Source: JAAYCT01 sp964499575
Lineage (GTDB): Bacteria > Bacillota > Clostridia > Saccharofermentanales > Saccharofermentanaceae
NCBI GenBank assembly: GCA_964499575.1
Contig: CAZCLK010000005.1
Span: 1-64,000 of the forward strand
Length of the DNA: 64,000 nt
Direction of reading: 5' to 3'
The notes under the pieces were generated by a model. It had not been told where the DNA came from, ran no database searches, and saw only the letters and a list, made by a program, of their open reading frames with translations. Of this stretch, positions 35,108 to 42,844 are shown piece by piece. The translations under genes and the position numbers were made by a program. Position 1 is the stretch's first letter. Each line of letters begins with the position of its first letter.

Positions 35108-36378
35108 TGCAGCCTCTTGCGGATCATATTGAATGCGTGGAGGACCGATACACGGCGAACCCGCATCCGGTTACCGGACAGATTGATTTCGGATACTTCG
35201 GTGCCGTCTTGATCGGCAAGCGCAAGATAGACCAGCCCGACCGGCTTGTTGGTGCCGTATGCGGTCGGCCCGGCGATACCGGTGATGGAGACCGCGATGT
35301 CCGTATTCAGGAGTTTTCGGCACCCGACGGCCATCTGTTCGGCGCATTCGCGGCTGACGGACCCCATATCGGAAAGGACATCTGCGGTGACGCCGAGAAG
35401 CTGTTCTTTGACACCGTTATCATAGGCAACGATACTGCCCATCAGGACCTTCGAGGATCCGGGTACATCGACGAATTCGGACGATGCCATACCCGCGGTA
35501 CAACTCTCCGCAAAGGAAAGCGTCATCCCGCGCGCGGAAAGAAGATCGAAAACCACTTCTTTCAGGCTTCTTTGCCCGACTTCATAAATGTAATCGCCGA
35601 ATCGCTCCTTGAAGATTTCGACAAGCGGAGCGATCAAATCCTTTTCGTCTTCCGACTCGATTCGTTGGGTAATCCGGAAGAGGCACTCCCCCTCGGATGC
35701 GTACGGCGCGATCGTCGGATTCGTCTGCGCGTCGATCAGATCCTTCACGCGCTCTTCGGCGGCGGATTCGCCGATACCGTAGAGGCGGATGAACTCGGTT
35801 CTGAACCGCGCGGAGTTGTGCTTTTCGAGGAACGGACGAACCTGCTCGAGAAACATCGGGCGCATTTCCGAAGGCGGACCCGGCAGGAGCACAAAGACAG
35901 ACCGGTGTTCCGGGTCATCCGTATTCGGGGCTTTGCAAAGGAACATGGTACCCGGTGCCGTTCCGTTCTTGTTCAAAAAAACCGTGGCATCCGCGGGCAG
36001 CATCGCCTGTTTTTTGTTGCTCTGCGGCATATTTCTGCAAATGCGTTGATAGAAATGCTTGATGTTTTCGAAGCTCTCGGCGTGCAGTTCAAGTTTCTTG
36101 CCGGCCACCCCCGCCGCGGCTTCCATCGTTATATCATCCGATGTCGGTCCGAGTCCGCCGGTCATGATCACCAGATCCGCGCGTTTTGCGCTTGCGGCGA
36201 TCTGCTCGCGTAAACGCTCCATGTTGTCACCGATCACAATCTGGCGATACGAGGAGATCCCGAGAGAGACCAGTTCGGAAGCCAGAAAATTGGCATTACT
36301 GTTGATTACCTGCCCCATCAGAAGCTCGGTGCCGACACAGATGATCTCGGCGGTTCGGATCGTTGGCGCGCTTTTCAT
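35104..36378 (-). CDS. cinA: CinA-like protein, competence/damage-inducible, nicotinamide-nucleotide amidase
   Basis: A 424-residue two-domain protein. The N-terminal molybdopterin-binding-like domain (about 8-175) has CVGTELLMGQ and MTGGLGPTSDD and in relatives is an ADP-ribose pyrophosphatase; the C-terminal CinA domain (about 265-420, SFAESCTAGMASSEF, AVSITGIAGPT) deamidates NMN. Often next to recA in Firmicutes, and here only murJ lies between them. The ATG overlaps the folD stop. Confidence 0.93.
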   Translation of the reverse strand: MKSAPTIRTAEIICVGTELLMGQVINSNANFLASELVSLGISSYRQIVIGDNMERLREQIAASAKRADLVIMTGGLGPTSDDITMEAAAGVAGKKLELHAESFENIKHFYQRICRNMPQSNKKQAMLPADATVFLNKNGTAPGTMFLCKAPNTDDPEHRSVFVLLPGPPSEMRPMFLEQVRPFLEKHNSARFRTEFIRLYGIGESAAEERVKDLIDAQTNPTIAPYASEGECLFRITQRIESEDEKDLIAPLVEIFKERFGDYIYEVGQRSLKEVVFDLLSARGMTLSFAESCTAGMASSEFVDVPGSSKVLMGSIVAYDNGVKEQLLGVTADVLSDMGSVSRECAEQMAVGCRKLLNTDIAVSITGIAGPTAYGTNKPVGLVYLALADQDGTEVSEINLSGNRMRVRRVSVLHAFNMIRKRLQ

Positions 36379-37259
36379 AAGACGGCCTCCTTTGACATGA
36401 TGTTTCGATATGCCTGTAAAGTATTTTGCATCAAAAGCGTTGTGGTCATCAATCCCACTCCGCCGGGAACCGGCGTAATTGCACCCGCGATTTCCGAGGC
36501 CTCCTCGAAAAGAACGTCTCCCCTCACCTTATTCTCGGCGTCCCGGTTGATTCCGACGTCAATGACGACGGCGCCCTCTTTGATGTATTCGCCCGTTATA
36601 AACCCCTGTCTGCCGATCGCCGCAACCAGGATATCGGCTTGCCTGCAGATCTCTTTCAAGTTCTTGGTCTTGGAATGTGTGACCGTGACGGTCGCGTTCT
36701 CGTTGAGCATCAATGCGGCCAGAGGCTTCCCGACGATATTGCTTCTTCCGATGATCACGCAGTGCTTGCCGGCGATTTCGATCCCGGAGCGTTTGAGCAT
36801 TTCCACGCATCCGAGCGGAGTACACGGAACCAGGCAATTCTTACCCATGGAAAGAAGGCCCTTATTGATCGGGTGGAAGCCGTCAACGTCCTTTTCGGGT
36901 GAGATTTCCGAGATGACGGAAAACTCATCCAGATGCGGCGGCAAAGGCATTTGGCAGAGGATGCCGTGGACGTTCCTGTCTTTATTGAGTTGATCGATGA
37001 GCGCCATCAGGTCGGCTTCGGAAGTGTCCTTATCAAGAATATATCCGAAGGACCGTATGCCGACCTCTTCACAGATTTTTCTCTTGTTGCGGACGTAAAT
37101 TGCCGAACCCGGATCATCGCCGACGAGAATGACGGCCAGGCCGGGGGGTACGAACGAAGGATTGCCCTCATTCTGAGAAACCAGTTCGTCGATTTCCGCC
37201 TTGATGCCCTCCCGGATTTGAGCCGAGATCTCTTTTCCCGAAATAATGGTTGCGGACAT
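36375..37259 (-). CDS. folD: Bifunctional methylenetetrahydrofolate dehydrogenase/cyclohydrolase
   Basis: Interconverts methylene- and formyl-tetrahydrofolate. The 294-residue protein has the catalytic YVRNKRKICEEVG lysine region, QMPLPPHLDE, DVDGFHPINKG and GRSNIVGKPLA. The ATG at 37259 follows AAGGGG and sits 1 base after the ftsK stop. Complements glyA in one-carbon metabolism. Confidence 0.95.
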   Translation of the reverse strand: MSATIISGKEISAQIREGIKAEIDELVSQNEGNPSFVPPGLAVILVGDDPGSAIYVRNKRKICEEVGIRSFGYILDKDTSEADLMALIDQLNKDRNVHGILCQMPLPPHLDEFSVISEISPEKDVDGFHPINKGLLSMGKNCLVPCTPLGCVEMLKRSGIEIAGKHCVIIGRSNIVGKPLAALMLNENATVTVTHSKTKNLKEICRQADILVAAIGRQGFITGEYIKEGAVVIDVGINRDAENKVRGDVLFEEASEIAGAITPVPGGVGLMTTTLLMQNTLQAYRNIMSKEAVL

Positions 37260-37260
37260 A

Positions 37261-40002
37261 CTAGTCCCCTTTCCTCGCCTGGATTTCAAGCCATTGTGTC
37301 TGAGTGATCAATAGTTTTCTCGGTTTACTTCCCTCAAACGGGCCGATATACCCCTTTTCCTGCATGACGTCAATCAAACGCGCCGCTCTGGGGTACCCGA
37401 TATTCATACGACGCTGAAGGATCGACACCGAAGCGGCACCGGCCATCAGGACGATGTCGACCGCCTGCGGAAGAAGCTCGTCGTCCTCACCCTTGGAATG
37501 GACGGATTCTCCGGAAAGGCCGGAAGACGCGGATACGATCGCTTCAGCGGTTTCCGGATCGTACGTGCCCATATTCTGCGCTTTCAGATATTCGATGACC
37601 GCCTCTACCTCTCCGTCGGACACAAAAGCGCCCTGACCGCGTTGAGGCTTGGCGGCACTTTGCGGATAATAGAGCATGTCGCCGCGCCCGAGCAATTTCT
37701 CCGCGCCGCCCATATCAAGAATGGTTCGGCTGTCCACCTGAGAGGATACCGAAAACGCGATACGGGACGGAATGTTCGCCTTGATAACACCGGTGATGAC
37801 GTCGACCGACGGGCGCTGCGTCGCGATCAGAAGGTGAATCCCGGCCGCGCGTGCCATCGCGGTCAGACGGGCGATCGCCTCCTCGACTTCTTTGGATGCG
37901 ACCTGCATCAGGTCCGCGAGCTCGTCGATCACGATGAGGATCAACGGAAGTGCCGGTTCGCGATTGATCTTCAGTACCTCATTATACCCGCGAAAATCAC
38001 GAACACTCGCTTCGGCAAACAGCGCATATCTTCGGGTCATCTCCCCGACCGCCCAATTCAAAGTGTTTGCCGCCTTCTTGGGGTCGGTGACGACCGGCGC
38101 CAACAGGTGCGGTATCCCGTTATACATCGAAAGTTCAACGACCTTCGGATCGATCATAATCAACTTGACTTCATCGGGGGTTGCCTTACAGAGGATGCTG
38201 ATCAGTATCGCGTTAATACAAACCGATTTTCCCGATCCGGTTGCTCCCGCGATTAACAGGTGCGGCATTGTCGACAGATCACAGAAGATCGGGTTCCCCG
38301 GTATATCCCGGCCTAAAGCAACCGCCAGGGGCGATTCCAACTTTCGAAAAGAAGGCGAATCGATCAAACTGCGCAAAGAAACCGGGACGGTTTCGGCGTT
38401 CGGGATCTCGATTCCGATTGCCGATTTCCCCGGGATCGGCGCTTCAATGCGGACGCCGACGGAAGCCATCGCCAAGGCCAGGTCGTCCGTCAAATTGACG
38501 ATACGGCTGACTTTAATGCCGGGTCCCGGCGCTAATTCAAATCGGGTAATCGCGGGTCCGTGGGTGATATTCACGATCGTCGCCTCGACGCCGAAGCTGG
38601 CCAAAGTGTCCACGAGTTTTTTTCCTTGAGTCGCCAGAGTATTCTTGGACGATCGCGCCGCTTCCTCCTGCCGGTCGGCTTTCAGAAGTGCCGGAGGTGC
38701 CGTTCGGTATAAGGGTCTTTGTACCGGGTGTCTGCCGGAGGATGATACCGCCGGCGAAGGGGACGTTCCGGCGGAAGATACGCTTCCCGAACGCTCTTTC
38801 CCCGAATTGCCGGCGGATACGCCCGGCCGGACCGCAGAGACTGACGCAGCCGCTCCCGTACCTTCTTCGGATGAGGGAAAATACTCGGAACCGTTAACAT
38901 CGATTCGCTTGATCGGGATGTGATCGACGACGCGCGAAGACTGACCGGAAGGATTCACCGTGATGTCAAGCCATGTCGCATCCTTTTGCGGTTGAAGAAA
39001 ATCGGGCATCTCTTTGATCTTCGAATCGTTACCCGTCGGGATCGGATGCGATGCTTCGCGGATAAAGTCGGTATTCACTTTTTTCTGAACCGGTGTTTTC
39101 GGTCCCGATGATTCACTCGAATCCGGTACCGGAGGTTTATTCAGATCCATGTCAAAAGGAGTATCGCCGCAACGATATGAGGAAGCGGTCATCGGAGCAT
39201 CGGTTCCCTCAAGATCAATGAAGCCGGGATGCTTTTCGAAAGGGAGTTCGTCAAAAGGAGACACGTCGACGGCATACCCTTCATCGAAAATATCCGGCGT
39301 CCGGGCGGTATCTTCGTTTCCGCTCCCGAATCGGCCGGATGTGCGAAGAGAGTCTCTCCCGCTTCGGATTGCCTCCGCTGCGCGATGCGAAGTTGCCCTT
39401 ATGGCCTCCGCCGTTCTCGCGGCGGTACGTGAAAGCGACACGTTGAAAATAATGATGATCTGTGCCAGCGTAAACGCCGAAATAATAATAATGGCACCGG
39501 TCTTCGCGGCGAGAAGCCGTAACGCAAGGGCAAGAGATCCTCCGACCAATCCGCCCGATAAGACCAACTGATCGGGCGTTTCCTTGATGATCGAGGAATT
39601 GATCCCGGATTTCCAGAGTACGGAAATCGCCTTACTGGCCAATGCCTCGTTTCCGGTGGAATCCAGACATAAACTTCTGATACTTGCGGGACTGACCGTT
39701 AAAACGGCCATCAATGTAGAGGCGCATAAAAGAAGCATCAGTACGGACCGAACACGAAACGGTGCGATGTTCCGGCGCTTTTCGAGAAAGTAATCGACCG
39801 CCGCGTAGATAAGCAGAACCGGCACGGCATAAGCGGCAATGCCAAGAAGGCCCATGCCGAAGGAGCGCAGCGCCTTTCCGAGTATCCCCGTCGCAGCGGC
39901 CGGCAAGTAATAGGAAATACCGAAGACCATGGCGAACGCGAAGAAAATGACCCCGGTCACTTCTCTTCCGTAATGGATCGGTTTGGATTCAGTCGAACTC
40001 AA
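37261..40002 (-). CDS. ftsK: DNA translocase FtsK/SpoIIIE
   Basis: A 913-residue motor that pumps DNA at the division septum. About four N-terminal membrane helices (1-190) are followed by a long low-complexity linker rich in Ser, Pro and acidic residues (about 215-430), the RecA-like motor with GATGSGKSVC, DELADLM and IATQRPSVDVI, and a C-terminal winged-helix gamma domain for KOPS reading (from about 845). The TTG start overlaps the nudF stop by 4 bases and has AGGAGG 8 bases upstream. Confidence 0.96.
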   Translation of the reverse strand: MSSTESKPIHYGREVTGVIFFAFAMVFGISYYLPAAATGILGKALRSFGMGLLGIAAYAVPVLLIYAAVDYFLEKRRNIAPFRVRSVLMLLLCASTLMAVLTVSPASIRSLCLDSTGNEALASKAISVLWKSGINSSIIKETPDQLVLSGGLVGGSLALALRLLAAKTGAIIIISAFTLAQIIIIFNVSLSRTAARTAEAIRATSHRAAEAIRSGRDSLRTSGRFGSGNEDTARTPDIFDEGYAVDVSPFDELPFEKHPGFIDLEGTDAPMTASSYRCGDTPFDMDLNKPPVPDSSESSGPKTPVQKKVNTDFIREASHPIPTGNDSKIKEMPDFLQPQKDATWLDITVNPSGQSSRVVDHIPIKRIDVNGSEYFPSSEEGTGAAASVSAVRPGVSAGNSGKERSGSVSSAGTSPSPAVSSSGRHPVQRPLYRTAPPALLKADRQEEAARSSKNTLATQGKKLVDTLASFGVEATIVNITHGPAITRFELAPGPGIKVSRIVNLTDDLALAMASVGVRIEAPIPGKSAIGIEIPNAETVPVSLRSLIDSPSFRKLESPLAVALGRDIPGNPIFCDLSTMPHLLIAGATGSGKSVCINAILISILCKATPDEVKLIMIDPKVVELSMYNGIPHLLAPVVTDPKKAANTLNWAVGEMTRRYALFAEASVRDFRGYNEVLKINREPALPLILIVIDELADLMQVASKEVEEAIARLTAMARAAGIHLLIATQRPSVDVITGVIKANIPSRIAFSVSSQVDSRTILDMGGAEKLLGRGDMLYYPQSAAKPQRGQGAFVSDGEVEAVIEYLKAQNMGTYDPETAEAIVSASSGLSGESVHSKGEDDELLPQAVDIVLMAGAASVSILQRRMNIGYPRAARLIDVMQEKGYIGPFEGSKPRKLLITQTQWLEIQARKGD

Positions 40003-40613
40003 ATTCCAAGCCTCCTTGCCGTTTTCAATAAAGCGATGATCGTTTTACTGTCCGAAATCTCTCCTCTGTCAATTTGTTTAAGAAGATCACGTAAAGGAAT
40101 CTTATGCACGTTAATAAACTCTCCGTCGTCAGGATTAATGTTTCCCTTGGATAAATGAGTCGCCAAATACAGGTATAACTTTTCCGAGCAATATCCGGGG
40201 CTCGGATAAACGACTCCGAGACTTACCACATGTTCGGATTTAAGGCCGGTCTCTTCCTCAAGCTCGCGGACCGCACAAAGCTCGGGATCCTCATCGGGTT
40301 CGAGCTTACCCGCGGGGATCTCAAGGAGCACCTGATTGAAAGGACTGCGAAACTGTCGAACCATGTACACGTTACCCTGATCGTCCATCGGAACGATCGC
40401 GGCTCCTCCGTTATGGCGAACAATTTCACGCGATGCTTCCTGACCTCCGTTCAACATGACTTGAACAACATCGACCGAAAAAACGTGTCCCTCGAAAACC
40501 GTGTCGAAAGACACGGGCTCCTCAATCATCTCGTTCTCTTCATAGGCCTTTTCGTCGTCATTCAAATATTGATCATAGAAATTCTCTGACGAGGCATCAT
40601 CCGATATGTTCAT
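39999..40613 (-). CDS. nudF: Nudix hydrolase, ADP-ribose pyrophosphatase type
   Basis: A 204-residue hydrolase with the Nudix box in GKLEPDEDPELCAVRELEEE and the following TGL, preceded by VRQFRSPFNQVLLEIPAGK, the pattern of ADP-ribose pyrophosphatases. An N-terminal extension of about 30 acidic residues precedes the domain. The ATG at 40613 has AAAGGA in front and lies inside the end of rnhA; an ATG 22 codons earlier has no ribosome site. Confidence 0.9.
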   Translation of the reverse strand: MNISDDASSENFYDQYLNDDEKAYEENEMIEEPVSFDTVFEGHVFSVDVVQVMLNGGQEASREIVRHNGGAAIVPMDDQGNVYMVRQFRSPFNQVLLEIPAGKLEPDEDPELCAVRELEEETGLKSEHVVSLGVVYPSPGYCSEKLYLYLATHLSKGNINPDDGEFINVHKIPLRDLLKQIDRGEISDSKTIIALLKTARRLGI

Positions 40614-41076
40614 TTTCTGTCCTTTCGGAGCGACTGAACTCGCTTGTTCTTCCGGTCGCGAGAACATCGCATCGTTCATTATATTCGTGACCGGAATGCC
40701 CTTTCACCTTGATCCATTCAATCTCGTGAATCAAGGACAATCGATCCAACTCTTTCCATAAGTCCAGGTTGCTGACAACCTGACGCGTGCTGTTCTTCCA
40801 AGAGTTTCTCTTCCACGAATCCAACCATCCGAGTCGAAAAGCATTCACCAGATAAGCGCTGTCACTGAACAGCCGGACTTTACACGGCGCTTTCAACTTC
40901 TTCAGTCCTTCGATCGCGGCAATCAATTCCATTCGGTTATTGGTCGTTGATCCGGCGCCGCCCGAAATCTCTTTCTCTTTTCCGGCAAAGACCAGTATGG
41001 CACCCCAACCGCCCGGTCCGGGATTGCCCGAGCAAGACCCGTCGGTATAAATGCTTACCAAGGGTCGGTCGCTCAT
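40597..41076 (-). CDS. rnhA: Ribonuclease HI
   Basis: A 159-residue enzyme cutting RNA in RNA-DNA hybrids. The four catalytic acidic residues are visible in YTDGSCSGNPGPGG, NNRMELIA, FSDSAYL and NERCDVLA. Its ATG overlaps the proC TGA (ATGA), and its 3' end overlaps nudF. Confidence 0.95.
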   Translation of the reverse strand: MSDRPLVSIYTDGSCSGNPGPGGWGAILVFAGKEKEISGGAGSTTNNRMELIAAIEGLKKLKAPCKVRLFSDSAYLVNAFRLGWLDSWKRNSWKNSTRQVVSNLDLWKELDRLSLIHEIEWIKVKGHSGHEYNERCDVLATGRTSEFSRSERTENEHIG

Positions 41077-41879
41077 TTCTGTCCCCCGGCCATTCTGATT
41101 TTCTTTTGAGCCGCAGCGTCAACGGCATCGTTGACCGCCGCTCTGAAACCGCTTTTCTCAAGGCTCATCACGCCCTCGATAGTCGTGCCGCCCGGCGAAC
41201 AAACCTGATCTTTCAGAATTGCGGGATGCAGACCGGTTTCGATGACGAGTTTACCGGATCCGTATACTGTCATCGCCGCGATCTCGTACGCGACATTTCT
41301 GGCAATGCCCAGCTTAACGGCAGAATCGGCGAGCGCCTCGATGAAAAGCATTACATATGCCGGACCGGTGCCGGAAACGGAACCGATCGCGTCCAGCGTC
41401 TGCTCATCGCAAGGAATCACCATCCCGCAAGTCTTGAACAAATTGACGATTTGCTCCTGTTGTTTATCGCCTACATTATCAAAGCAAATCGCACTGACAC
41501 CGGCCCCCGCAAGTGCCGGCGTATTCGGCATGACGCGGACAACCGGAGCGTTTTTACGGAGAAACCCCTGAATTCTGGAAACCGAAACCGCGGCAGCAAT
41601 AGAAATCACGACCGTGGACAAACCGAGTTTGTGTGTCAGCGATTCCATCGTACGATCAAAAACCTGCGGTTTCACCGCTACAAGCACGAAATCCGCCTTA
41701 TCCGCGGCATCGACGGCACTTTCCGCGAGCTCGCATCCGGTTTTGCGGGCAAACGCCTCCGCCTTATTCTCATCGATATCAAAAAGCCTGATCTCACTGG
41801 GTTTCAGCACACCCTTCCGGAGAAATCCGGACACGAGCGCCTGTCCCATATTCCCTGTTCCAATCACGGCAAGCGTCAC
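41073..41879 (-). CDS. proC: Pyrroline-5-carboxylate reductase
   Basis: Last step of proline synthesis. The 268-residue protein begins LAVIGTGNMGQALVSG (NADPH-binding) and has PNTPALAGAGVSA, GSVSGTGPAYVM and the C-terminal CSPGGTTIEGV. The GTG start has AAGGAGG 8 bases upstream. First gene of the overlapping chain proC-rnhA-nudF-ftsK-folD-cinA-murJ. Confidence 0.95.
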   Translation of the reverse strand: MTLAVIGTGNMGQALVSGFLRKGVLKPSEIRLFDIDENKAEAFARKTGCELAESAVDAADKADFVLVAVKPQVFDRTMESLTHKLGLSTVVISIAAAVSVSRIQGFLRKNAPVVRVMPNTPALAGAGVSAICFDNVGDKQQEQIVNLFKTCGMVIPCDEQTLDAIGSVSGTGPAYVMLFIEALADSAVKLGIARNVAYEIAAMTVYGSGKLVIETGLHPAILKDQVCSPGGTTIEGVMSLEKSGFRAAVNDAVDAAAQKKIRMAGGQK

Positions 41880-41939
41880 TTTGAAAACCTCCTTATGATC
41901 GAAAAAACATCCGAATATTTACATATTCACCCAAGAAAA

Positions 41940-41968
41940 ATGATAACATTCAACTTGACACGATGCAA
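41940..41968 (-). promoter_or_regulatory. Sigma-A promoter of the proC operon
   Basis: TTGCAT (41963-41968), 17 bases and TATCAT (41940-41945) on the minus strand. Confidence 0.65.
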
Positions 41969-42030
41969 ACCGTCTATTACACTTGTGAATGTTTCATTTG
42001 CGTAACAAACGCGAATAGACGTTTTATTTT

Positions 42031-42105
42031 AGGGGAGTGGCTCAACGGTAGAGCAGCGGTCTCCAAAACCGCTGGTTGCGTGTTCGAATCGCGTCTCCCC
42101 TGCCA
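42031..42105 (+). tRNA. tRNA-Trp (CCA)
   Basis: A full cloverleaf with acceptor AGGGGAG/CTCCCCT, anticodon stem GCGGT/ACCGC around CTCCAAA (anticodon CCA), T arm GTTCGAA, discriminator G and encoded CCA. Confidence 0.97.
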
Positions 42106-42108
42106 AGC

Positions 42109-42199
42109 AAAAGTCCCGCGGCTTCAGTGAAGTGCACCCCGAATATTGGACGAAAATCCGGTATATGATGTGCACTTCACTAAGGCTTCGGGACTTTTT
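42109..42199 (+). terminator. Long hairpin terminator of tRNA-Trp containing IS-end-like repeats
   Basis: Outer arms AAAAGTCCCG (42109-42118) and CGGGACTTTT (42189-42198) end in a T run. Between them lies a second perfect 12-base pair, AGTGAAGTGCAC (42126-42137) with GTGCACTTCACT (42170-42181), separated from the outer stem by an imperfect CGGCTTC/AAGGCTT stretch. The inner repeat followed by CCCCGAATATTGGAC resembles IS3-family ends. Confidence 0.75.
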
Positions 42200-42298
42200 G
42201 ATTTTTCGGGATTGGGGTCAAAACACGCAACCAGCTCTCTTTTATCTAACATTGGGAGCGGACTATATTTGGGCGGTGCAGGTCAGGCATTTGAAGGA

Positions 42299-42724
42299 TC
42301 AATTATTCAACCTCTTTATGATTGACTCTGCAAAGCCCACCGCGGCTGTTATGTCATCAGTGTTCGGATGACCTAAGGAGACAACCAATATTGCGCCTTG
42401 GCAGACGAACTCATCAATGACTCTTATGCCATTATCTTCGAGTGTTTTACGAAGTGTCACTTGTTTTTGTTTACCGGAACCGCAATTGGTCACAAGCGCC
42501 ACCGACTTGACCTTGGTAGGGTTGAGTTTTTTTACATATTCTATTAGCTCCGGCATACTCTCCCCTCCATAAATCCCACTGACAATGAATAGCAGATCAG
42601 TATCCAAAAGATCAGGTTGTGAGGATACATTTTCCGCTTTGATGTTTAGTGCTAATCCGATTGCTTCGGCAAGTTTTTTCGAATGCTTCGTTTTAGTCGC
42701 ATAAATGATTCTTGTTCTAATCAT
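42299..42724 (-). CDS. Flavodoxin-like protein
   Basis: A 141-residue protein with a flavodoxin-like fold. The N-terminal strand IRTRIIYATKTKHSKKLAEAI matches the FMN phosphate loop position (T-K-T-K-H-S instead of the common S-x-T-G-N-T), and GIYGGESMPELIEYV follows as in menaquinone-dependent protoporphyrinogen oxidase or flavodoxin-domain proteins. Electron donor or FMN reductase roles are possible. AGGAAGG lies before the ATG. Isolated between tRNA-Trp and the cellulase; it looks more A/T-rich in codon use than its neighbours by eye. Confidence 0.75.
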   Translation of the reverse strand: MIRTRIIYATKTKHSKKLAEAIGLALNIKAENVSSQPDLLDTDLLFIVSGIYGGESMPELIEYVKKLNPTKVKSVALVTNCGSGKQKQVTLRKTLEDNGIRVIDEFVCQGAILVVSLGHPNTDDITAAVGFAESIIKRLNN

Positions 42725-42844
42725 TGATAATACCTTCCTGAAAAGTGGATGCTTTGCCGGTTTCTTCTGTCAAAAAATTCATTTTGTATTTCAGAAAAAC
42801 GACAACACGGATGATCTCACAGGCGATCGCTCTGTTAAGCAGCA

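Noticed and set aside
35008..36213. A long open frame on the plus strand antisense to cinA
   Set aside because: It is rich in Arg, Gly and His without any recognisable motif and lies entirely opposite a clear cinA gene; a shadow of codon use.
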